Shown here: positions 1-5,905 of the stretch, one piece after another
How positions within the stretch are numbered: position 1 is the stretch's first letter
How the letters are laid out: each line of letters starts with the position of its first letter
Source: Candidatus Aenigmatarchaeota archaeon
GTDB taxonomy: Archaea > Aenigmatarchaeota > Aenigmatarchaeia > CG10238-14
Assembly (NCBI GenBank): GCA_017608955.1
Contig: JAFCEW010000012.1
Span: forward strand, 1 to 10,605
Reading direction: 5' to 3'
DNA: 10,605 bases
Position numbers and translations under genes: made by a program
Notes under the pieces: model-generated
What the model saw: the letters and a program-made list of their open reading frames with translations, nothing else
What the model was told of the DNA's origin: nothing
Databases searched by the model: none

Positions 1-789
1 TAAACTACCATCCCATTCAACTGCTGTTGTTAAATATACTGCATAATCTAATCCGTCTCTAAATTGATTCCACCATATTGTATGATGTTTTGAAATTCCG
101 CCGCCTATTAATAATCCTCCTGTTCTTTTTGCATTCCAAGCTAAATCACTTAATAATGTTTCATCTTTTAAAAGATCTATTCTAAAATCATGATCTTGAT
201 AAAATTGCCATAATTGATAACCAACTGCACCATCAGTTATTCCAGGAATTATAACTGGTATTTGATTTTTATACGCCCAATATAAAATCGAATCTTTATT
301 ATTAATTTTCTTTCCCAGTTCCCAACATAATTCATATGTTGACCATTCTTTTTTCTTTTTATAAATTTCTTCTAAAAATTCTGTCATAACTTTTTCAATT
401 ATAATTCCATAAGAATCTTTTGGGACAAGAACATTGCCTAATCTATAGATATCTTTTTTATGTAGTTCTCTATCATCCATTTGAAATTTTCCTTCATAAT
501 AATGCTTAAAACTTCTGGCCAAATCATGATCTAATGTTCCACATGTAGTTATAATTACATCAAAATATTTTTCTTTGACACAATCTCTTATAACTCCTCG
601 TGTTCCTGTTGCTGTTATACAAGCAGGAAATGATAAAAATTTTAAACAATCTTTATCTCTTATCATAGCTTCAATTATATCTACGCTTGTTGCTAAATGT
701 TTTGCAGAAAATCCTCCTGCTATAGACATTTGTTTAATCAAATCATTTATTGTTTGTTTCTTAGTTTGTATATCAACTACTTTCTTCAT
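1..789 (-). CDS. dys: Deoxyhypusine synthase, 3' end cut by window edge
   Basis: This enzyme uses NAD and spermidine to transfer an aminobutyl group to one lysine of translation factor aIF5A, the first step of hypusine formation in the cytoplasm. I translated 263 codons from the minus strand; the frame stays open to base 1, so the C-terminus (probably some 50-70 residues) is missing. Family marks are GTR at residues 62-64, TTCGTLDHD at 81-89, PGITDGAVG at 182-190, GGGISKHH at 229-236 with K234 in the place of the catalytic lysine, and TTAVEWDGS at 254-262, the conserved stretch after it. The ATG at 789 is chosen because GGAGGG lies 6 bases upstream. It is divergent from argS. From memory of the human enzyme, the position of its active-site His288 seems to hold F197 here, which I believe is common in archaeal members. 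Identity is secure. Confidence 0.95.
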   Translation of the reverse strand, partial: MKKVVDIQTKKQTINDLIKQMSIAGGFSAKHLATSVDIIEAMIRDKDCLKFLSFPACITATGTRGVIRDCVKEKYFDVIITTCGTLDHDLARSFKHYYEGKFQMDDRELHKKDIYRLGNVLVPKDSYGIIIEKVMTEFLEEIYKKKKEWSTYELCWELGKKINNKDSILYWAYKNQIPVIIPGITDGAVGYQLWQFYQDHDFRIDLLKDETLLSDLAWNAKRTGGLLIGGGISKHHTIWWNQFRDGLDYAVYLTTAVEWDGSL

Positions 790-795
790 AAAAAT

Positions 796-801
796 CCCTC
801 C
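796..801 (-). promoter_or_regulatory. Shine-Dalgarno site of deoxyhypusine synthase
   Basis: On the minus strand GGAGGG lies 6 bases before the ATG at 789. It fixes the start and implies a leadered mRNA, unlike the divergent argS, which has no comparable site. Confidence 0.75.
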
Positions 802-864
802 AATGTTTAGATAAAATCTATAGAAACAGTTCAAGGTGTTTTTATCTCAAACATCAAAAAATAG

Positions 865-873
865 TTAAATTTA
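865..873 (+). promoter_or_regulatory. Possible TATA box of argS
   Basis: TTAAATTTA is centred about 33 bases before the argS ATG at 902, which would put transcription start near 895 with a leader of a few bases. A second AT-rich box, TTTAAAAG at 878-885, is closer. Neither is certain. No SD site precedes the ATG, so a very short leader is plausible. Confidence 0.35.
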
Positions 874-901
874 CAGATTTAAAAGTATTTTGTTAGAGAC
901 T

Positions 902-2611
902 ATGAATATTTTAGACAAAATAAAGCAAGACTTAGAAAAAGATTTGAAGAAAATATCTTTGCTTAAACATGAAAATATACAACAAACTCTGCGAAAACCA
1001 CCACAATCAAGTTTTGGTGATCTTTCAACTGGTATTTGTTTCAAATTAGCAAAAAAATTAAAAAAATCTCCAAATCAAATTGCAGAAGAAATTTCAAAAA
1101 AAATAAAATTATCTAAAAAAATTCCTGTTAGTAAATTTGAAGCAAAAGATGGATATATTAATTTCTTTTTTGATTATGAAAAGTTAAGTGAATTGACTCT
1201 AAAAACAATTCTAAAACAAAAAGAAAAATATGGATCATCCAAAAAGAAAAAAGAAAAAATAATGATAGAATTTTCTCAACCAAACACAAACAAGCCAATG
1301 CACATTGGTCATGCAAGAAATACTTTTTTGGGTGATAGTCTTTCAAATATTTTAGAGTTCAGCGGGTATAAAATAACACGAGCAAATTATCTAGGAGATA
1401 CAGGACTACATATAGCAAAAGTAATTTTGATGTATAAGATGTTTGGAAAAAATAAAAAGCCAGATATAAAACCAGATCATTTCATTGGAAATTTATATAT
1501 AAAATTTGAAAAAGAAGCGAAAAAAAATCCAGATTTAACTGAAGAGGCAAAAGAAATACTAAGAAGATATGAACAAGAAGATAAAGAAATTATTAAAATA
1601 TGGAAAAAATTAAGGGAATGGGCACTTAAAGGATTGAATGAAACTTATAGAAGATTAAAAATAAAATTTGATGTTGATTTTTTCGAAAGTGAATTTGAAA
1701 AAGAAGGAAAAGAATATGTAAAAAAACTTCTTGAAAAGAAAATAGCACATAAATTAAAAGATGGTGCTGTTGTTGCAGATCTGGAAAAATATGGATTACC
1801 ATCAACTATAATTTTAAGGGCAGATGGAACAGCACTTTATCATACAAAAGATTTGGCATTGGGAATCAAAAAATTTGAAAAATATAAAATAGACAGGTCA
1901 ATTTATGTAGTTGGTTCTGAACAGAAAATGTATCTAAAACAAATTTTCAAAATGATTGAGTTATTGGGATATAAAAAAGCAAATCAATGTTATCATTTAC
2001 CATATGGATTGGTGATGTTGCCAGAAGGAAAAATGTCTTCTAGAAAAGGAAATGCTGTTCTTTTAGATAATATGTTGAATGAATTAAAGCATCTAGCTTA
2101 TAAAAAAGTTGAAAAGAATAATCCAAATCTTTCTGCTCAGGAAAAAAATATAATTTCAGAAAAAATTGCAATTGGTGCATTAAAATATGCATTAGTAAAA
2201 ATATCACCTGAAAGAAATGTTCTATTTAATAAAAAAGATGTAATAAAATTCGAGGGAAATACTGGACCTTATTTACAATACTCAAATGTAAGAATAAATA
2301 GTATTCTCAAAAAAGCAAAGAGATGGAAACAGAATTTAAAGAATGAGAAATTAACAAAACAAGAAAAGAAATTAATAAACAAATTAATAGAATTTCCAAT
2401 TGTAGTAGAAAAAGCATCAAGTGATTACAGACCGCATTATATTTGTAATTATATTTATGAATTATCAACAATTTTCAATGAATTTTATCATGCATGTCCG
2501 GTTATAAAATCAGAACAGAAAGATTTTAGACTAACATTAACAAAAGCAACAGGTATTGTAATTGAAAATGGATTAAATCTTTTAGGAATAGAAATTCCTA
2601 ATAAGATGTAA
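902..2611 (+). CDS. argS: Arginyl-tRNA synthetase
   Basis: Class I aminoacyl-tRNA synthetase that charges tRNA-Arg with arginine in the cytoplasm. Residues here are counted from an upstream in-frame TTG at 890 (subtract 4 for the ATG at 902). The N-terminal ArgRS domain covers about 1-95. The HIGH motif is HIGH at 138-141 within PNTNKPMHIGHARN. The Rossmann catalytic core holds NYLGDTG at 166-172, and the KMSKS-like loop is KMSSR at 381-385. The DALR-type anticodon-binding domain runs from about 455 (EGNTGPYLQYSNVR) to the end. About 570 residues is normal for the family. I prefer ATG 902 over TTG 890; neither has an SD. It is divergent from deoxyhypusine synthase, and its TAA is 3 bases from the stop of the convergent transporter. 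It is lysine-rich, in line with the AT-rich genome. Confidence 0.97.
   Translation: MNILDKIKQDLEKDLKKISLLKHENIQQTLRKPPQSSFGDLSTGICFKLAKKLKKSPNQIAEEISKKIKLSKKIPVSKFEAKDGYINFFFDYEKLSELTLKTILKQKEKYGSSKKKKEKIMIEFSQPNTNKPMHIGHARNTFLGDSLSNILEFSGYKITRANYLGDTGLHIAKVILMYKMFGKNKKPDIKPDHFIGNLYIKFEKEAKKNPDLTEEAKEILRRYEQEDKEIIKIWKKLREWALKGLNETYRRLKIKFDVDFFESEFEKEGKEYVKKLLEKKIAHKLKDGAVVADLEKYGLPSTIILRADGTALYHTKDLALGIKKFEKYKIDRSIYVVGSEQKMYLKQIFKMIELLGYKKANQCYHLPYGLVMLPEGKMSSRKGNAVLLDNMLNELKHLAYKKVEKNNPNLSAQEKNIISEKIAIGALKYALVKISPERNVLFNKKDVIKFEGNTGPYLQYSNVRINSILKKAKRWKQNLKNEKLTKQEKKLINKLIEFPIVVEKASSDYRPHYICNYIYELSTIFNEFYHACPVIKSEQKDFRLTLTKATGIVIENGLNLLGIEIPNKM
2578..2606 (-). terminator. Hairpin just past the transporter stop, inside the argS 3' end
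   Basis: The plus strand has an 8-base-pair stem TTAGGAAT/ATTCCTAA around the loop AGAA. It extends by four more pairs (TCTT/AAGA) past a one-base bulge. On the minus strand the hairpin begins 9 bases after the transporter stop and is followed by TTTAA, so it may end or protect that transcript. On the plus strand it lies in the last codons of argS. The role is inferred; no long T tract follows. Confidence 0.4.
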
Positions 2612-2614
2612 TAA

Positions 2615-3928
2615 TTAAATTCCAAACAATTCTGCAAAAAATAAAACAATTAATATAACAGGTATCACGAATTTAACTAAATAAATCATTAGAGAATATT
2701 TAATAAAATCAATAATGAAATTAAATATTCCTTTAACTGTTAAATGTCTGTAATCTAATTTTTCTTGTTTTTCAACTTCTCTCATTAAAAATTCAGGTTT
2801 CCAGAACCAGCCTACTATTATACATGTAACAGCAGCTGATAAACTTATAAATAAAGTCCCGAAAATGAAATCAAGTGATTCTAGAGAAAATATACTAAAT
2901 ACAACCAATGATCCAATTGCAAATAATCCTAAAGTTGAAAATATAGTTGATCTAGTTCTGCTTATTTTTAGTTCATCATTAAGATTTCTTACAATTAATT
3001 CAAACATAGAAACTGATGATGTAATTGCAGCAAAAAATAATAACATGAAAAATGCGATTCCAAATAACCAGCCATAACTCATTACCTCAAATATTTTTGG
3101 AAGTGTTATAAAAGCCAATGCTGGACCTTGATCAGGATCAGCACCAAATGAAAATACAATTGAAAATATTAACAATGCTCCCAATAAGGCAATTAAAGTA
3201 TCAGCTGCAGCAATCAGACCTGTTGATCTATAAATATCCTCTTTTTTCGAAATATAACTACCATATGTCATAAGAATGCCATAACCAGCTGACAAAGAAA
3301 ATAATGCCTGGCCACAAGCAAATATCCAAGTCTTTGGACTAATAAATCTCACAAAATCTGGTTTCATATAAAATTTTATTCCTTCTATAGCATTTGGTAA
3401 AGTCAATGCTTTTGCTAATAAAATAATTATAAGAATGAAAAGAAACGGAACAGTATATCTGCAGAATTTTTCTATTCCTTTTTTTATTCCAGCTTTTACA
3501 ACAACAGCAGTCGCAATAAGGCTAACAGTAAAGAAAAATAAAGGCAATTTGCTTGATGAAAAAGCACTGAACTGAATAAAATTTCTGAACAAATAAAATA
3601 CAAAATAAGCTAAAGACCATCCAGTTACTACAAGATAATATCCTAGAATAACAAATCCAGTTACTAAGGGTAAAATCGCTAACCATTTTATCTTTTCCTT
3701 GATATTTTTAAAAACAGTCAATATTGATCCACGAAAATGTTTTCCAGCTCCAATTTCTAAAAGCATAACAGGAATTCCAAATATTAGAATAGTTATAAGA
3801 TAAGCCAGAACAAAACTGCCTCCACCATTTTCTCCGACTATATAAGGAAATCTCCATATATTACCTAAACCAACTGCTGATCCAATTGATGCAAGAACAA
3901 ATCCAAGCTTGCCCCATCTTTCTTTCAT
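2615..3928 (-). CDS. Sodium-dependent transporter, NSS/SNF family
   Basis: A membrane symporter of the neurotransmitter:sodium symporter family, which in prokaryotes usually imports amino acids with Na+. It has 437 residues and about 11 hydrophobic segments (roughly 8-35, 40-62, 85-113, 128-145, 155-176, 200-226, 235-260, 282-312, 325-347, 352-375, 405-435), the usual prokaryotic LeuT/MhsT layout. TM1 has the diagnostic unwound GSAVGLGNIWRFPY at 16-29, TM6 has FSLSAGYG at 210-217, and TM8 has TSS at 303-305, matching the LeuT Na2-site Thr/Ser. D243 in TM7 may be the acidic residue that replaces chloride in bacterial members (alignment from memory). The ATG at 3928 has no SD but has a TATA-like box about 25 bases upstream, suggesting a leaderless mRNA. 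Substrate cannot be told from sequence. Confidence 0.93.
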   Translation of the reverse strand: MKERWGKLGFVLASIGSAVGLGNIWRFPYIVGENGGGSFVLAYLITILIFGIPVMLLEIGAGKHFRGSILTVFKNIKEKIKWLAILPLVTGFVILGYYLVVTGWSLAYFVFYLFRNFIQFSAFSSSKLPLFFFTVSLIATAVVVKAGIKKGIEKFCRYTVPFLFILIIILLAKALTLPNAIEGIKFYMKPDFVRFISPKTWIFACGQALFSLSAGYGILMTYGSYISKKEDIYRSTGLIAAADTLIALLGALLIFSIVFSFGADPDQGPALAFITLPKIFEVMSYGWLFGIAFFMLLFFAAITSSVSMFELIVRNLNDELKISRTRSTIFSTLGLFAIGSLVVFSIFSLESLDFIFGTLFISLSAAVTCIIVGWFWKPEFLMREVEKQEKLDYRHLTVKGIFNFIIDFIKYSLMIYLVKFVIPVILIVLFFAELFGI

Positions 3929-3949
3929 AACATATTTATTATGTTTTGA

Positions 3950-3957
3950 AAATTTAA
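3950..3957 (-). promoter_or_regulatory. TATA-like box of the transporter gene
   Basis: On the minus strand TTAAATTT is centred about 25 bases before the ATG at 3928, the spacing expected for transcription starting at or next to the start codon. No SD is present, so a leaderless mRNA is likely. Confidence 0.5.
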
Positions 3958-3963
3958 TAAAAC

Positions 3964-3980
3964 TTTAATTGAATATATAT
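3964..3980 (+). promoter_or_regulatory. AT-rich promoter region of the permease operon
   Basis: The 66-base divergent gap at 3929-3994 must hold the promoter of the plus-strand operon. TTTAATT at 3964-3970 is centred 28 bases before the ATG at 3995 and is the best-placed TATA candidate. ATATATAT at 3973-3980 is a closer alternative. Both are simple AT-rich words, so the exact box is uncertain. Confidence 0.35.
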
Positions 3981-3994
3981 TAGTATTGATAAAA

Positions 3995-4417
3995 ATGAAT
4001 AAAGAATTTAAACAATCATTAATAAAATCATGGAGATCTATCTATAATCTTTTACCAGTATTGATTGGAGTTATTTTACTCATAAGTTTAGTCAACGCTC
4101 TAATGCCAAAAGCATATTATTCTAAATTATTTAGTAAAAATATATTTTTAGATTCAATTATTGGTAGTGGATTAGGGAGCATTATGGCAGGTAATCCAAT
4201 TACCAGTTATATACTTGGTGGAGAATTTTTAAAGCAAGGTATTAGTTTAGTTGCTGTGACAGCATTTATGGTTGCATGGGTTACTGTAGGGATAGTTCAA
4301 TTACCAGCTGAATCATTAATGTTAGGTAAGAAATTTGCTATTATGAGAAATATATTGAGTTTTCTATTTTCGATTATGGTTGCAATAGTTACAGTCTTTG
4401 TATTGGGATTAATATGA
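3995..4417 (+). CDS. Permease, first half (COG0701/ArsP-YraQ-like)
   Basis: A small integral membrane protein (140 residues from ATG 3995; a TTG at 3986 in frame is the alternative) that resembles the first half of COG0701-type permeases (Pfam DUF318/ArsP_1). It has about four hydrophobic segments. GSGLGSIMAGNPITSYILGG near residues 58-77 and the conserved-looking QLPAESLMLG near 102-111 support the call. The second half is the next gene, reached through an ATGA overlap (start 4414, stop 4415-4417), so the two are probably made together and assemble as a heterodimer. Both halves carry a G-rich segment, then GNP or TGP, then a helix ending in KxG(I/V), consistent with the internal duplication of this family. 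It contains no cysteine. The substrate is unknown; metal or arsenical transport is known for some relatives but is not shown here. Confidence 0.72.
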   Translation: MNKEFKQSLIKSWRSIYNLLPVLIGVILLISLVNALMPKAYYSKLFSKNIFLDSIIGSGLGSIMAGNPITSYILGGEFLKQGISLVAVTAFMVAWVTVGIVQLPAESLMLGKKFAIMRNILSFLFSIMVAIVTVFVLGLI

Positions 4418-4914
4418 AACAAACTGAAAAAAGTTATATAGGATATTATTTTTTAATAGTTGTAGTTATACTTTATGCAATAGTTTTTTTAATCAATCCA
4501 ATAAAAATTTCAGAATCATTAAATTTTACTATTAAAATTTTCAAGCAGATAATTCCACTTTTTGTTATTGTTTTTGGTTTGATGGTAATAATTAATCAAT
4601 TTGTTACTCCTAAAAGAATAAGCAAATATCTTGGGGAAGAGGCAGGAATAAAAAGATGGTTTATTGCTATAGGAGCAGGAATTATTTCAACAGGTCCAAT
4701 TTACATGTGGTACCCAATGTTAAAAGAATTAAGAAAAAAAGGGGTTAACAACGGATTTATTGCTACATTTCTCTATAACAGAGCCGTTAAGCCACCATTA
4801 ATCCCTATGATCATATATTATTTTGGTATTAAATTTACTGTGATTTTAACAATAGTAATGATTATATGTTCTGTAATACAAGGTTTAATTATTGAGAAAG
4901 AGGTGAAAATATGA
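4414..4914 (+). CDS. Permease, second half (COG0701/ArsP-YraQ-like)
   Basis: A 166-residue membrane protein with about four to five hydrophobic segments (roughly 8-26, 41-61, 82-100, 118-138, 140-158). The signature stretch GAGIISTGPIYMWYP at about 88-102, followed by LRKKGVNNGFIATFLYNRAV at about 106-125, matches the second half of COG0701 permeases: a Gly-rich turn, a Pro, then a cytoplasmic KKG loop into a helix. It overlaps the previous gene and the next gene by 4 bases each (ATGA), so the three are likely translated in coupling from one mRNA. The basic loop at 64-80 (TPKRISKYLGEEAGIKR) resembles a loop found before this helix in relatives. The substrate is unknown. Being a separate gene rather than fused to the first half is the notable point. 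Confidence 0.75.
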   Translation: MKQTEKSYIGYYFLIVVVILYAIVFLINPIKISESLNFTIKIFKQIIPLFVIVFGLMVIINQFVTPKRISKYLGEEAGIKRWFIAIGAGIISTGPIYMWYPMLKELRKKGVNNGFIATFLYNRAVKPPLIPMIIYYFGIKFTVILTIVMIICSVIQGLIIEKEVKI

Positions 4915-5213
4915 AAGTTGCAATTTCATCTGTTGGTAAAGATGAAAATTCTGAAATTAGTTTGGTTAGTGGAAGAGCAAATTATTATTTGATATTTGAA
5001 GATAAGAAACTTGTAAAAGCAATAAAAAATCCATTCAAAATTGGTGGTGGTGGAGCAGGATTTGGTGTTGCTCAAATGCTTGCTGATGAAAAAGTTGATT
5101 TAGTAATAAGCGGAAGATTTGGACCAAATATGAAACAAGCATTAGAAGAAAAAAATATAAAATATAAAGAAATTTCTGGAATAAGTATTAAAGAAGCACT
5201 TGAAAAAATTTAA
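4911..5213 (+). CDS. NifX/NifB C-terminal-like small protein
   Basis: A soluble 100-residue protein with the ribonuclease-H-like fold pattern of the dinitrogenase iron-molybdenum cofactor family (Pfam PF02579). It shows an initial strand MKVAISS, then SGRANYYLIFED at about 20-31, a Gly-rich turn IGGGGAGFGVAQML at about 44-57, and VDLVISGRFGPN at about 63-74, where the family has a conserved G-x-x-G-P turn. It has no cysteine or histidine, so it shows no obvious metal or cluster ligands. The window contains no nif genes. Such orphan members are widespread in archaea and their role is mostly unknown. Its ATG overlaps the stop of the second permease half, which points to a joint function such as a regulatory or ligand-binding partner of the permease (inference). 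It overlaps the convergent scpA by 4 bases. Confidence 0.82.
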   Translation: MKVAISSVGKDENSEISLVSGRANYYLIFEDKKLVKAIKNPFKIGGGGAGFGVAQMLADEKVDLVISGRFGPNMKQALEEKNIKYKEISGISIKEALEKI

Positions 5214-5905
5214 CTCTTTTTCTTTATATAGATTTCTTTAAAGAACTCTTTTTGCTCAGTTCCAACTTTTCCTCTGCTTGCTAGATGCAATAAAGGCAGA
5301 AAATTATTAATTATATTTTCTCTTTCCCATTCATGAACTATTTTAGAAAATTCAACTTTATCAGATTTTAATTTTAATAAAAATGTATCTATTTCTGACA
5401 TAAGATTATTTATTCTAATTTCAATATCTATTTCGTCTGTTGCTAAATTATTTCTTATTTTTCTTCCAAGTCTATTTCTTATACTTTCCTTCTTTTCCTT
5501 AACTTTCATAGCTTTTTTAAGAGCATCTATTAATTCATCTAATGTAACTCTTCTTTTTGGCCTTCTTTTAACAGGACTTTTCAATTCAAGATTAGTCGCT
5601 TGTTCTTTTAATCTCAATAATTCTTCATCAAATTCTTGGCCATAAAACGCTGAACCACTAGACTTTTCAAATGGAGAAAATATTTCACATTTAAGTTTTA
5701 AAAGTAATGCGGCAACAACCACAACTTTCGCAGGAATTCTAAAATCAAGCATTTTCATTTTTTCTATATAATTTAAAAAAGAATCTGTGAGTTTTGTTAT
5801 ATCAATATCCCATGGATTAAGATTTTCTAATGTAACAATAGAATAGATTATATCTTCCCATGATTGCTTTTCCATTACCATTTTCAAAATATTTTCTTCT
5901 TCCAT
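5210..5905 (-). CDS. scpA: Segregation and condensation protein A (kleisin)
   Basis: The kleisin subunit that bridges the two heads of an SMC dimer and closes the DNA-trapping ring during chromosome organisation. It has 231 residues, normal for archaeal ScpA. The N-terminal SMC-neck-binding region has ENLNPWDIDITKLTDSFLNY at 27-46, where NPWDIDI is a family hallmark, followed by a helix with VVVVAALLLKLKCEIF at about 62-77. A charged linker, PVKRRPKRRVTLDELIDAL, lies near 111-129. The C-terminal winged helix includes FLPLLHLASRGKVGTEQ near 203-219. The ATG directly follows the TAG of smc with no base between, so it depends on smc translation. No scpB is present in the window; archaea often lack an adjacent one. 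Identity is strong. Confidence 0.94.
   Translation of the reverse strand: MEEENILKMVMEKQSWEDIIYSIVTLENLNPWDIDITKLTDSFLNYIEKMKMLDFRIPAKVVVVAALLLKLKCEIFSPFEKSSGSAFYGQEFDEELLRLKEQATNLELKSPVKRRPKRRVTLDELIDALKKAMKVKEKKESIRNRLGRKIRNNLATDEIDIEIRINNLMSEIDTFLLKLKSDKVEFSKIVHEWERENIINNFLPLLHLASRGKVGTEQKEFFKEIYIKKKS
5214..5226 (+). terminator. T-rich stretch after the permease operon
   Basis: CTCTTTTTCTTTA follows the stop of the NifX-like gene at once. Archaeal RNA polymerase often stops at T-rich tracts without a hairpin, so this may end the permease operon. The same bases encode the lysine-rich C-terminus of ScpA on the other strand, which could equally explain the tract. Confidence 0.3.

Noticed and set aside
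575..814. Plus-strand open frame of 79 codons opposite deoxyhypusine synthase
   Set aside because: It lies antisense to a clearly conserved enzyme on the minus strand, has no SD and no family resemblance; it is a shadow frame.
3995..4914. The two half-permeases as one gene broken by a frameshift
   Set aside because: The join is a clean ATGA stop/start overlap and each half is a complete topological unit. The same overlap type recurs at the next gene, so a natural split is more likely than an error.
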